64,000 nucleotides of DNA from Winogradskyella ludwigii (GCF_013403985.1 NZ_JABFDF010000001.1:868001-932000), one strand, 5' to 3'. Counted from the stretch's first letter, positions 8,442-17,133 are shown. Notes: generated by a model not told the origin, from the sequence alone. Numbers and translations: made by a program.

Positions 8442-9175
8442 TGATGAGTATTTATCAACATATAACAACATCTATTTCAGAGGGTAAAAAACTCTTAGCC
8501 GTTTTAATAGACCCAGATAAGATGAAACTTAATAACGTTTCTAATTTTATTTCAAAGATGAACACTTCTATTGCAACTCATGTTTTTGTTGGTGGCAGTG
8601 AAGTTAATGAAGGCTTAACAGAAGCCTTAGTCTTGGAAATAAAAAAGCATACCAATTTACCTGTTATTTTATTTCCTGGAGATGTCATTCAAATTACAGA
8701 TAAAGCAGATGGTATTTTATTTCTGTCTTTAATCTCTGGTCGGAATCCTGATTATTTAATAGGAAAACAAGTAGAAGCTGTTTCCAAATTAGCGACAACT
8801 AATCTTGAAATTATTCCAACAGGTTATTTACTTATTGAGAACGGAAAAGAAACCGCAGTACAGCGTGTTAGTGAAACAAAACCCATTCAACGAAAAGACA
8901 TTAAAACCATTAAAGACACCGCAAAAGCTGGCGAGTTATTAGGTATGAAACTCATTTACCTCGAAGCTGGTAGTGGTGCCACGCATCCTATTGATCCTCA
9001 TATTATTTCAGAAGTTAAACAACAACTTAATATTCCTTTGATTGTTGGAGGTGGTATTAGATCTCTATCTGAAATTGAATTAGCATACAAAGCAGGAGCA
9101 GATTTGGTGGTTATAGGCACAGCTTTTGAAGAGGATGACACATTCTTTAAGGCATTACAAAGAGTGCCTAACTGA
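8441..9175 (+). CDS. Geranylgeranylglyceryl/heptaprenylglyceryl phosphate synthase family (PcrB)
   Basis: A TIM-barrel prenyltransferase of the PcrB/GGGP synthase family: LAVLIDPDK near the start, FVGGSEV, YLEAGSGATHP and the C-terminal phosphate-binding GGGIRS with VVIGTAFEE. It joins a polyprenyl diphosphate to glycerol-1-phosphate. Bacteroidota members are known to make ether-type lipids, but the prenyl chain length is not readable from sequence alone. The frame is open from a GTG at 8420. I chose the ATG at 8441 because it overlaps the upstream stop as TAATG and the extra seven residues have no family support. Confidence 0.87.
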   Translation: MMSIYQHITTSISEGKKLLAVLIDPDKMKLNNVSNFISKMNTSIATHVFVGGSEVNEGLTEALVLEIKKHTNLPVILFPGDVIQITDKADGILFLSLISGRNPDYLIGKQVEAVSKLATTNLEIIPTGYLLIENGKETAVQRVSETKPIQRKDIKTIKDTAKAGELLGMKLIYLEAGSGATHPIDPHIISEVKQQLNIPLIVGGGIRSLSEIELAYKAGADLVVIGTAFEEDDTFFKALQRVPN

Positions 9176-9242
9176 ACATAATAGAAATTAATTTAAAAGT
9201 CATTACTAATCAAAAAAATGTCCGTTTTCACGGAAAATAACT

Positions 9243-9503
9243 ATGGAAATATCAGTAGACCTTACGCTTTCACCATTACAAAACGACTACGAACAACATG
9301 TTATTAATTTTATAAAAGCCTTACGTGATTCAAAATTTAAAGTTTTAGAAAACCCATTAAGCACACAAATATTTGGAGATTATGATGAGCTCATGCCTTT
9401 CTTAACTCAAGAAATTAAGCGTTCTTTTGATGCTGTAGATATTTCTGTATTAACCATAAAATTAGTTAAAACTAATAGAAGCGATTATGAACCACATTTT
9501 TGA
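9243..9503 (+). CDS. Thiamine-binding protein (MTH1187/YkoF-like, PF01910)
   Basis: 86 residues, no signal peptide. The start MEISVDLTLSPL and the ferredoxin-like beta-alpha-beta layout fit the small thiamine-binding family PF01910. It overlaps the pnuC-like permease gene by 17 bp, so the two are co-translated. In this family the protein binds thiamine in the cytoplasm, and a role in scavenging imported vitamin fits the neighbouring permease and kinase. No riboswitch is seen upstream of this gene. Confidence 0.75.
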   Translation: MEISVDLTLSPLQNDYEQHVINFIKALRDSKFKVLENPLSTQIFGDYDELMPFLTQEIKRSFDAVDISVLTIKLVKTNRSDYEPHF

Positions 9504-10119
9504 TTTTTTCCTTGATGCTTATCGTCAAGCTCCGACTTCGCAGATTGTTTTAGAAATCATCGCTTTTGTGTTTGGAATTGCTAGTGTTTGGTTTGCACAA
9601 CGCGAAAACATTCTTGTTTATCCTACCGGAATTATTTGTACTGTAATCACTGTTTATCTGTTATACATCAATCAATACTTTGGTGACATGATGATGAATT
9701 TTTACTATTCTATTATGAGTATTTACGGTTGGTGGAATTGGTCTAGAAAGAAAAACGACACCTATGCGGTTCCTATTTCTAGAACAACTTTAAAAGAAAA
9801 GCAAATAGGTATTGGCATGTTTGTCTTAACAATGATTGTTACTTTTATAGTTTACAAAGCTTTTGATTATACATTAGAAATTCCCAATTACATAGACATT
9901 GTTACGTCAGGTATATTCTTTACAGCCATGTGGTATATGGCAACTAAAAAATTAGAAAATTGGACATTATGGATTATTGGCGACCTCATCACAGTACCTC
10001 TTTATGCTTATAGAGGTCTAGGAATATTGTCACTTCAATATGTTATATTTACGGTCCTAGCAATTTACGGCTATTTAGAATGGAAAAAAAGCTTAGACAA
10101 AACCCATCAAACTGCATAA
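9487..10119 (+). CDS. PnuC-family vitamin permease, probably thiamine (PnuT)
   Basis: 210 residues with about seven hydrophobic helices and the PnuC family signature YGWWNWSRKK after helix 3. PnuC proteins import nicotinamide riboside by facilitated diffusion trapped by phosphorylation, and the PnuT branch carries thiamine. I assign thiamine because it overlaps a thiamine-binding protein gene and lies just upstream of a TPP-riboswitch-controlled outer-membrane receptor. Nicotinamide riboside is the alternative. The 3' end overlaps the NadR-like kinase by 40 bp. Confidence 0.8.
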   Translation: MNHIFDFFLDAYRQAPTSQIVLEIIAFVFGIASVWFAQRENILVYPTGIICTVITVYLLYINQYFGDMMMNFYYSIMSIYGWWNWSRKKNDTYAVPISRTTLKEKQIGIGMFVLTMIVTFIVYKAFDYTLEIPNYIDIVTSGIFFTAMWYMATKKLENWTLWIIGDLITVPLYAYRGLGILSLQYVIFTVLAIYGYLEWKKSLDKTHQTA

Positions 10120-10649
10120 AAATAGTTTTATTTGGACCTGAATCTACAGGAAAAACAACATTGTCTCGCCAATTAGCGAAACATTACAATTCTGTTTGGG
10201 TAACAGAATATGCACGCGATTATCTTCAAGACAAATGGAATAAGGAGCATAAAACTTGCGAACCTAAAGACTTACTTCCTATTGCCATTGGGCAGATGAA
10301 ACTTGAAAACGAATTAGCACAACAAACAGATTCTGTTTTAATTTGCGACACTAATTTATTAGAGACTAAAGTTTACAGTGAAGCTTATTACTCAGGCACA
10401 TGTGACCCGATTTTAGAAACATATGCTCTAAAAAACTTTTACGATCTTTATTTTTTAACTTATATTGACACTCCTTGGGAAGCAGATGATTTAAGAGACA
10501 AACCCAACGAAAGAGAACATATGTTCAATGCTTTTGAAGCCGCTTTAAAAAACCATAAGAAACCTTATATCCTTTTAAAAGGAAGTAAAAAGGAACGTAT
10601 GGAATTAGCAATAAAGCACATTGACCAACTATTAATAAACAACAAATGA
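10080..10649 (+). CDS. NadR-like ATPase/kinase, probable vitamin kinase
   Basis: 189 residues matching the kinase domain of NadR. Walker A is GPESTGKTTL, followed by VTEYARDYL, which corresponds to the EYxRExV motif of ribosylnicotinamide kinase. The NadR nucleotidyltransferase and DNA-binding domains are absent. In E. coli this domain phosphorylates nicotinamide riboside and traps it after PnuC import. Here the 40-bp overlap with a probable thiamine permease suggests that the trapped substrate is thiamine, which is inference. The 3' end overlaps the DUF4301 gene by 4 bp. Confidence 0.8.
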   Translation: MEKKLRQNPSNCIKIVLFGPESTGKTTLSRQLAKHYNSVWVTEYARDYLQDKWNKEHKTCEPKDLLPIAIGQMKLENELAQQTDSVLICDTNLLETKVYSEAYYSGTCDPILETYALKNFYDLYFLTYIDTPWEADDLRDKPNEREHMFNAFEAALKNHKKPYILLKGSKKERMELAIKHIDQLLINNK

Positions 10650-12205
10650 GTTTTACAGAAAACGATATACAACAGATAGCGTCTAACGATTTAACCCTAA
10701 CCGGAATTAAAAAACAAATCGAAATTTTTAAAAACGGAATTCCATTTACCAATATTTCAGTTGCTGCAAGATTAAATAATGGAGTTTTACCATTAACTGA
10801 GACCACTATAAACGACTATGTTGCACTATTTGAAGCTGAAAAAGACAAGAAATCGCTATTAAAATTTGTACCTGCTTCTGGAGCGGCATCTAGAATGTTT
10901 AAATTCTTATTTCAGTTTGTTAGTGATTATAAGCCTAGCGAACAATCTCTGGATTCCTACATTAATAAAAATGAATTAAGAGATTTATCTGTATTCATGA
11001 TTGGTTTAGAGAAATTTCCTTTTTATAATCAAGTATTATCGGTATTAAAATCTAAAGACATCGATTTTGAAACGTTATCTACTCCTGAGAAAGTTTGGCA
11101 TTTTGCTAAAGCGATGTTAGATGAAGATCAACTAAATTTTGGGAATCAGCCTAAGGGATTATTGCCTTTTCATGATTATAAAAACAATACCATTTCTACA
11201 GCTTTTGCAGAACATTTGTACGAAGCTGCTTTATATGCTTCAAGCAATGGATTAGCCAAACTTCACTTTACCATATCTGAGGTTCATGAAAATAAGTTTG
11301 CTAACGAATTTAAAAGTATTCAAAATAAGATAGAACAGAACACTGGTGTAAAATTTGAAATTTCATTTTCTTACCAACAGCAATCAACAGATACTATTGC
11401 TGTGACTCTAGAAAACGAACCTTTTAGAGAGCCAGACGAAAGTCTATTGTTTAGACCATCTGGTCATGGTGCTTTATTAAAGAACCTAAATAATCTTGAT
11501 GCCGATATTATTTTCGTAAAAAACATAGACAATGTCGTAGTCTCTAAATACCAAGAAGATATTGCCAAATACAAAAAAGTATTAGCCGGAATTCTTATAA
11601 AGCTTCAAACGCAAACATTTAAGTATTTAGATGTTTTAGACACAACAGACATTACAGAAACAACCTTAAAAACTATTGAAGCTTTTTTAACTCAAGAATT
11701 AAGCATCAAAATATCAGAAGCATATAAAACACTTTCTGATCTTCATAAAATTGCATATCTAAAAGATAAACTAAACAGACCAATCCGTATTTGTGGCATG
11801 GTAAAAAATGAAGGTGAACCTGGAGGAGGACCATTTTGGGTAAAAGACAATGAATCTAATCAATCGCTTCACATTGTAGAATCTGCACAAATTAATTTGA
11901 AAGATCCTGAACAGGCCGAAATTCTAAAAAATGCAACCCATTTTAATCCTGTAGATTTAGTTTGTGGTGTAAAAAACTACAAAGGCGAAAAGTTTGATTT
12001 AGAAAACTATGTAGATCATACTGCCGCATTTATAAGTGAAAAAACTAAAAACGGAAAAAAACTAAAAGCACTAGAATTACCTGGACTATGGAATGGTAGC
12101 ATGGCACATTGGAACACCATTTTTGTTGAAGTGCCTATCATCACTTTTAACCCTGTAAAAACCGTTAACGATTTGCTTAAAGAACCACACCAAATTAAAG
12201 CATAG
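10646..12205 (+). CDS. DUF4301 family protein
   Basis: 519 residues, no signal peptide or membrane segment. The start IKKQIEIFKNGIPF, a middle segment FVPASGAASRMFKFLF, and CGMVKNEGEPGGGPFW match the DUF4301 family found in Bacteroidota. The SGAASRMFK motif resembles the nucleotide-binding loop of sugar nucleotidyltransferases, but no catalytic role is established. The gene overlaps its neighbours on both sides (ATGA with the kinase, TAGTG with arfB), so it is part of the vitamin-uptake operon. Confidence 0.8.
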   Translation: MSFTENDIQQIASNDLTLTGIKKQIEIFKNGIPFTNISVAARLNNGVLPLTETTINDYVALFEAEKDKKSLLKFVPASGAASRMFKFLFQFVSDYKPSEQSLDSYINKNELRDLSVFMIGLEKFPFYNQVLSVLKSKDIDFETLSTPEKVWHFAKAMLDEDQLNFGNQPKGLLPFHDYKNNTISTAFAEHLYEAALYASSNGLAKLHFTISEVHENKFANEFKSIQNKIEQNTGVKFEISFSYQQQSTDTIAVTLENEPFREPDESLLFRPSGHGALLKNLNNLDADIIFVKNIDNVVVSKYQEDIAKYKKVLAGILIKLQTQTFKYLDVLDTTDITETTLKTIEAFLTQELSIKISEAYKTLSDLHKIAYLKDKLNRPIRICGMVKNEGEPGGGPFWVKDNESNQSLHIVESAQINLKDPEQAEILKNATHFNPVDLVCGVKNYKGEKFDLENYVDHTAAFISEKTKNGKKLKALELPGLWNGSMAHWNTIFVEVPIITFNPVKTVNDLLKEPHQIKA

Positions 12206-12609
12206 TGGACACTAACACCTTAAAATCTGAATTGTCTTATAAATATGTACGAAGCTCAGGAAGCGGAGGTCAGCATGTCAATAAGGTGTCTTCAAAAGCA
12301 GAATTATATTTTAATCTTAAAGACTCAAAAGTTTTTAATGATGATGAAAAACAAAAGCTTTCTGAATTCTTTAATAATAGGCTCACAAAAGAAAACATTC
12401 TAATTCTTGCTTGTGATGAAAGTCGAAGTCAATTTAGAAATAAAGCTTTAGTAACTCAGCGCTTTATTGAGTTAATTCAAGAAGGTCTTAAAAAAGAAAA
12501 GATTAGAATTGCGACGAGAATTCCAAGAGGAGTTAAGAAAAGACGACTAAAAAATAAACGAATTAATGCAGATAAAAAAGCAAAACGTAAACCACCAGAA
12601 TTAGAATAA
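12205..12609 (+). CDS. arfB: Alternative ribosome-rescue peptidyl-tRNA hydrolase ArfB
   Basis: 134 residues of the class I release-factor-like family. The catalytic GGQ is at 21-23 (SGSGGQHVNKVSS), and the basic C-terminal tail (KKRRLKNKRINADKKAKRK) is the part known to enter the empty mRNA channel of stalled ribosomes. It releases nascent chains from ribosomes without a stop codon. The start is a GTG overlapping the previous stop as TAGTG. Length is normal for the family. Confidence 0.92.
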   Translation: MDTNTLKSELSYKYVRSSGSGGQHVNKVSSKAELYFNLKDSKVFNDDEKQKLSEFFNNRLTKENILILACDESRSQFRNKALVTQRFIELIQEGLKKEKIRIATRIPRGVKKRRLKNKRINADKKAKRKPPELE

Positions 12610-12770
12610 CAGCTTCCATCACTTCTAATAATTTTTTAGATTTAAAAAAATAATGTCGTGAAGTCTCTATACTTCGATCTAGAATCATAATTATCAACAC
12701 TATATTCTCAGAATATATATTCTTCGAACCAACCATTCAAATTCAACTAAAATAATTTTTCAATTATTTA

Positions 12771-12800
12771 TTTGTCAGTTATTATTTGTTTCTATCTTTG
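12771..12800 (+). promoter_or_regulatory. Promoter of the thiamine receptor transcript
   Basis: TTTG at 12771-12774 and TATCTTTG at 12793-12800, separated by 18 bp, match both boxes of the Flavobacterium promoter consensus (TTG, 17-23 bp, TAnnTTTG). Transcription would start near 12805, right at the riboswitch. Confidence 0.75.
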
Positions 12801-12803
12801 CCG

Positions 12804-12888
12804 CGTTCTCAATAAAGGGGTGCCTATTATCGGCTGAGATCATACCCATTGAACCTAGAACAGGTAATGCTGTTTAGGAATAGAGCGT
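12804..12888 (+). ncRNA. TPP riboswitch (THI element)
   Basis: The conserved core is present in order: GGGGTGCC (12817-12824), CTGAGAT (12834-12840), ACCCATTGAACCT (12844-12856), ACAGGTAATGC (12860-12870) and TAGGAA (12875-12880). The closing stem P1 can form between CGTTCT (12804-12809) and AGAGCG (12882-12887). It senses thiamine pyrophosphate and should repress the downstream TonB-dependent receptor when thiamine is plentiful. Confidence 0.95.
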
Positions 12889-13099
12889 AAAGAAAATGTC
12901 TGATAGATATTTTTGGCGAACGCAATAGTTATCAATGTTTATTTTTCTACTTCTGAGTTATATCTTGTATAAATATACAGGCTATAAATTCAAACAGGAA
13001 ATCGACATTTTTAAATTTTGCAGTTGCTGGTAGCTCAAAAAATTAATTATTAACAAAGAATAATGACCTCTTTTTATTCGATTATAATACTATAGTCGT

Positions 13100-15316
13100 A
13101 TGAAAATTTTATTCAACAATCTCTCAAAAAAAAGTAGGCAGAGATTAACACTTTCAATTGCATTTTTAGGAATTTGTTCCGTTTATGGACAAGAAAAACA
13201 ACAAGACTCCACAAAAGTTGAAAAACTAGATGAAGTTTTAGTCAAAGCTGTCAGAGTAGATGCCAAATCGCCAATTACACACAGTAATGTAACCAAAGAA
13301 GATTTAGCAAAACGTAATTTAGGACAAGACATTCCGATGTTACTTAATTTTTTACCTTCTGTGGTAACATCTACTGAAGCAGGAGCAGGAGTGGGTTACA
13401 CAGGAATTAGAGTCCGTGGTATAAGTTCGCAATCTACCAACATTACCATTAACGGAATTCCATATAATGATGCTGAATCTTTAGGTACGTTTTGGGTTAA
13501 TTTAGGTGATTTTGCTTCATCTACGGAAAGTTTACAATTACAACGTGGAGTTGGAACTTCCACCAATGGTTCTGGTGCTTTCGGTGCAAGTATTAATGTA
13601 TTGACTGATGCGGTTTCGAAAGAATCATCAGGCGAAATTTCAAATTCTTTTGGTAGTTACAATACTAGAAAACATACGGTAAAATTCAGTACAGGATTAA
13701 TGAATGAGCATTTTGAAATTGCTGGTCGTTTATCTAACATAAGTTCTGATGGTTATATAGATCGTGCTTCTGCGGATTTAAAATCTTATTTTTTACAAGG
13801 ATCTTATATCGATGATAATACGTTAATTAAAGCGATAACTTTTGGAGGAAAAGAAGTCACTTACCAAGCTTGGAATGGTTTAGAAGATTTAGAAAAATTA
13901 AAAGATGACCGAACTTATAACACTTCTGGAGAATATGAAGATGAGAATGGTGTAACCCAATTTTACGATAACCAAGTAGATAATTATAGTCAAGATCATT
14001 ATCAATTACACTGGAATCAGCGTTACACTAACCAATGGTCTACCACACTTGGCGTAAACTACACCAAAGGTCAAGGGTATTTTGAGCAGTATAAGCAAGG
14101 TGAAGATTTTAGCGATTATGGTTTTGAGCCTTTAAACTTCAGCGGAGAAATAGTTGATGAAACAGATTTGATTAGAAGACGTTGGTTAGATAATGATTTC
14201 TACGTGGTTAACGCTAACGTAAATTATAAAGACGACCAACTGAATTTAATTTTAGGAGGATCTTATAGTCATTACGACGGAGACCATTTTGGAGAAGTTA
14301 TTTGGGCCGAATATGCTAGTCAAACTGAAATTAGAGACCGTTACTATGATGGAAATAGTAAAAAGAATGACTTATCCGTTTTTTCAAAAGCCAACTATAA
14401 ACTCAATGACAAAATAAGTCTTTTTGGAGATTTACAAGTTAGAAATGTAACTTATAAAACAACAGGAACTACTTCAGATATTGTAGAATTCGCAATTGAT
14501 AAATCATTTACCTTCTTTAATCCTAAAGCAGGAATCACCTACGAACTAAACACCGACAACAATCTATACTTCTCTTATGCAAGAGCCAATAGAGAACCTA
14601 ACAGAACGGATTTTGAAAGTAACGAAAACATAAAACCTGAACAATTAAATGATTTTGAATTGGGTTGGAGACATAAAAAAGGGAATTTCACATTCAATGC
14701 CAACACCTATTTTATGTTATATAATGATCAATTAGTGTTAACTGGTCAATTAGATGATGTTGGTAACACCATAAGAACTAACAGTGGAGAAAGTTACCGA
14801 ATAGGTTTAGAATTAGAAGCCATAATTCCTGTGACTTCTAAGTTAACGTTACAACCAAACCTAACATTAAGCACCAATAAAAATAAAGAAACCGTTATTG
14901 ACTTTGATGGAGAATTACAGAATCTTGGGAAAACAGATATCTCTTTTTCACCAGATTTAATTGCTGCAAATGCTATTGTATTTCAACCTATAGAAAATTT
15001 ACAAATGTCTTTATTAAGTAAATTTGTAGGTGACCAATTTATGAGTAATACAGAGGCTAAGTCATCTAAATTAGATAGTTATTTTACCAATGACTTTAAC
15101 ATTAATTACACATTAAAAACCAATTCTATTTTTGAATCTATAGTATTCTCAGGATTAGTAAATAATATTTTTAATGTAAAATATGTTTCTAATGGATTTT
15201 ACTATACTTATGATGATACTTGGTCTAATCCAGGAAGCGTTGCAACTATTGAAGGTGCTGGTTTTTATCCACAAGCCACAACCAACTTTTTGGTTGGTGT
15301 AACACTAAATTTCTAA
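13100..15316 (+). CDS. TonB-dependent outer-membrane receptor, thiamine uptake
   Basis: 738 residues with a Sec signal peptide ending near VYGQ. There is no carboxypeptidase-like N-terminal domain. The plug domain spans roughly residues 45-170 (VRVRGISSQSTNITINGIPYND is recognisable within it), and a 22-strand barrel follows, ending in a terminal Phe (TLNF). It is the gene behind the TPP riboswitch, which fixes the substrate as thiamine or a phosphate ester. With the thiamine-binding protein, PnuT-like permease and kinase upstream it gives a route from outside to cytoplasm. No SusD partner. Confidence 0.9.
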   Translation: MKILFNNLSKKSRQRLTLSIAFLGICSVYGQEKQQDSTKVEKLDEVLVKAVRVDAKSPITHSNVTKEDLAKRNLGQDIPMLLNFLPSVVTSTEAGAGVGYTGIRVRGISSQSTNITINGIPYNDAESLGTFWVNLGDFASSTESLQLQRGVGTSTNGSGAFGASINVLTDAVSKESSGEISNSFGSYNTRKHTVKFSTGLMNEHFEIAGRLSNISSDGYIDRASADLKSYFLQGSYIDDNTLIKAITFGGKEVTYQAWNGLEDLEKLKDDRTYNTSGEYEDENGVTQFYDNQVDNYSQDHYQLHWNQRYTNQWSTTLGVNYTKGQGYFEQYKQGEDFSDYGFEPLNFSGEIVDETDLIRRRWLDNDFYVVNANVNYKDDQLNLILGGSYSHYDGDHFGEVIWAEYASQTEIRDRYYDGNSKKNDLSVFSKANYKLNDKISLFGDLQVRNVTYKTTGTTSDIVEFAIDKSFTFFNPKAGITYELNTDNNLYFSYARANREPNRTDFESNENIKPEQLNDFELGWRHKKGNFTFNANTYFMLYNDQLVLTGQLDDVGNTIRTNSGESYRIGLELEAIIPVTSKLTLQPNLTLSTNKNKETVIDFDGELQNLGKTDISFSPDLIAANAIVFQPIENLQMSLLSKFVGDQFMSNTEAKSSKLDSYFTNDFNINYTLKTNSIFESIVFSGLVNNIFNVKYVSNGFYYTYDDTWSNPGSVATIEGAGFYPQATTNFLVGVTLNF

Positions 15317-15757
15317 TTAATAATTACTAACAAAGTAAGTATTATTACCGGTAGGCTCAACTCTGTATGGCTGTAATGTACAGGGTTGAGTATTATCACC
15401 AAAGCCATAACCTGTTGCTAAACTATACTCATTAGCATCATCGCAACCACAAACCACAATATCACCAATACCCGAATCTGTTAAAGTAGAACATGTAAAA
15501 GGCTCATGGCTAGGATCTGCAGCATCCCAAGCATAGAGCGTAGTAGAACTTGCTCGCCATAACCAAATACCAGCATTTCCTTGTCCAGAAACATACACTC
15601 CATTTCCTGTAAACTGTAGTTGATTAAATTGCGGCAAATTAGTATTCACCGTTAAATTTACACCTGCATCAAATAAAAAGTTACAATTACTACTGTCGTC
15701 AGTGTTACTACAACCAAAAAAAACTGCGCAACTTAGTATTAAAAGTAATTTCTTCAT
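15317..15757 (-). CDS. Lipoprotein with a degenerate Rieske-like fold
   Basis: About 146 residues from the ATG at 15757. An ATG seven codons upstream is also in frame, but the chosen one places the lipobox FFGC correctly after a 14-residue hydrophobic core. The order VNTNLPQFNQLQFTG, GIWLWRASSTTLYAWDAADPSHEP, DIVVCGCDDANEYSLATG and LQPYRVEPTG follows the strand pattern of flavobacterial Rieske-like lipoproteins. The canonical CxH...CxxH cluster ligands are not complete, so an intact 2Fe-2S cluster is unlikely. The stop directly abuts the stop of the thiamine receptor gene. Confidence 0.65.
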   Translation of the reverse strand: MKKLLLILSCAVFFGCSNTDDSSNCNFLFDAGVNLTVNTNLPQFNQLQFTGNGVYVSGQGNAGIWLWRASSTTLYAWDAADPSHEPFTCSTLTDSGIGDIVVCGCDDANEYSLATGYGFGDNTQPCTLQPYRVEPTGNNTYFVSNY

Positions 15758-15813
15758 CTTATTTTTTTTGGTCGGCAATTTACAATTATTTGAACTATGC
15801 CGTAATTATTTTA

Positions 15814-15853
15814 TATATTTGTATAGTAATCTCGTCAGCGCGAGATTTTTTTT
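15814..15853 (+). promoter_or_regulatory. Consensus -7 box immediately followed by a terminator-like hairpin
   Basis: TATATTTG (15814-15821) is followed six bases later by stem AATCTCG/CGAGATT (15828-15834 with 15841-15847) and eight T. Initiation here would give a transcript of about 26 nt that ends at once, unless the hairpin is relieved. The next gene on this strand is greA, 220 bp downstream. Confidence 0.4.
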
Positions 15854-16072
15854 ATGCTAACGTTATAACGAAAAATAACTAACCTCTAAAAAGTATAAAA
15901 TTTATTTCTGTCGCATTGAGCATTACTAACATGAACACATCGTTTCATAGAAAGTAAAAAAAGTAAAACTTTTGAAATACATTAAATTTCAACTTAATAA
16001 GTTTTTCTACTGCATTAAATGAAACAGAAAACTAACTTTTTTTAGAAGTAGTTTATATAAAACGAACAAATT

Positions 16073-16546
16073 ATGAGTAAAGTATCTTATTACACAGCTG
16101 AAGGTTTAAAAAAGTTACGTGAAGAATTAAACTACCTTAAAGATATAGAGCGACCAAAGGCTTCACAAGCTATTGGAGAAGCTAGAGATAAAGGGGATTT
16201 AAGTGAAAATGCAGAGTATGATGCCGCTAAAGAAGCACAAGGCATGTTAGAAATGAAAATTTCTAAAATGGAAGAAACATTATCTGGTGCTCGTGTTATT
16301 GATGAGTCTCAGTTAGATACTTCTAAAGTTTTGGCATTATCAATTGTAAAAATTAAAAACCAAGTAAATGGCATGGAAATGACTTACACGTTAGTAGCGG
16401 AAAGTGAAGCTGATATTACTTCTGGAAAAATCTCTATAAACTCACCAATTGGAAAAGGCTTATTAGGAAAATCTGTTGGAGATACCGCTGAAATACAAGT
16501 TCCAAGTGGTGCTATGCGTTTTGATATTTTAGAGATTTCTAGATAA
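16073..16546 (+). CDS. greA: Transcription elongation factor GreA
   Basis: 157 residues, standard length. The N-terminal coiled-coil hairpin carries the acidic tip in GDLSENAEYDAAKE, whose DxxENxEY pattern is the site that stimulates transcript cleavage by backtracked RNA polymerase. The C-terminal FKBP-like domain ends FDILEI. The 5' region is 290 bp long, AT-rich, with a hairpin at about 15970-16010. It is followed by a strong terminator. Confidence 0.95.
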   Translation: MSKVSYYTAEGLKKLREELNYLKDIERPKASQAIGEARDKGDLSENAEYDAAKEAQGMLEMKISKMEETLSGARVIDESQLDTSKVLALSIVKIKNQVNGMEMTYTLVAESEADITSGKISINSPIGKGLLGKSVGDTAEIQVPSGAMRFDILEISR

Positions 16547-16564
16547 AAACAACAGCTTACCATT

Positions 16565-16622
16565 ATAAAAGATTCCTGTCTTATGCTGAATTTATTTTAG
16601 TTAAACAGGAATCTTTTATATT
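16565..16622 (+). terminator. Terminator after greA
   Basis: A perfect 15-bp stem (16565-16579 with 16605-16619, core AGATTCCTGT) with a 25-nt loop, ending in a short T-rich stretch. Eight-base outer arms CAGCTTAC and GTAAGCTG also flank it at about 16552 and 16645. Confidence 0.7.
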
Positions 16623-16743
16623 TATATAATAGCTTATATTTACAGTAAGCTGCTACATTGTGCGCAATCCAAACCTATTTCAATGTAGTAGTTAAAACCT
16701 TTCGATTGCGATCAAATAGACATTCGATAAAATCACTTAACTC

Positions 16744-17133
16744 ATGGCAACACTCTTCACAAAAATAATTTCAGGTGAAATTCCGTCGCACAAAGTCGCT
16801 GAAACCGAAGACTTTTTCGCGTTTTTAGACATTAACCCAAACTCTAAAGGCCATACACTTTGTATTCCTAAAAAGGAGGTTGATAAAATCTTTGACTTGG
16901 ATGAGGCTACTTATATGGCTTTAATGAAATTTTCGCGTCGTGTTGCATTAGCTATTGAAAAAGCCGTGCCTTGCGAACGTATTGGCATGTCTGTAATAGG
17001 CTTAGAAGTGCCACATGCACATGTACATTTAATTCCACTACATACCATGGACGACGCACGTTTTACAAACAAACAAAAACTAGAAGTTAAAGAATTTGAA
17101 GATTTAGCACTTAAGATTGCATCGCATTTCTAA
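16744..17133 (+). CDS. HIT family nucleotide hydrolase/transferase
   Basis: 129 residues. The histidine-triad active site HAHVHLIPL is near residue 91, preceded by the family start TLFTKIISGEIPSHKV. HIT proteins of this branch (Hint/HinT) remove AMP or similar groups from phosphoramidates; the physiological substrate is not known. It converges end-to-end with the zinc-ribbon gene, with no bases between the stops. Confidence 0.9.
   Translation: MATLFTKIISGEIPSHKVAETEDFFAFLDINPNSKGHTLCIPKKEVDKIFDLDEATYMALMKFSRRVALAIEKAVPCERIGMSVIGLEVPHAHVHLIPLHTMDDARFTNKQKLEVKEFEDLALKIASHF

Larger units (their letters stand above)
12610..13099 (+). other. 490-bp gene-free leader region of the thiamine receptor
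   Basis: No ORF of note. The first 180 bp are AT-rich and include a small hairpin GAAGT/ACTTC (about 12661-12678). A strong promoter at 12771-12800 is followed by a TPP riboswitch, then a further 170-nt AT-rich leader before the receptor ATG. I see no second promoter of full consensus and no obvious terminator hairpin with a T run in the last part. Confidence 0.7.

Noticed and set aside
9487..10649. Reading the PnuC and NadR-like pair as plain NAD salvage
   Set aside because: Possible, but the overlapping thiamine-binding gene and the TPP riboswitch downstream favour thiamine; kept as an alternative.
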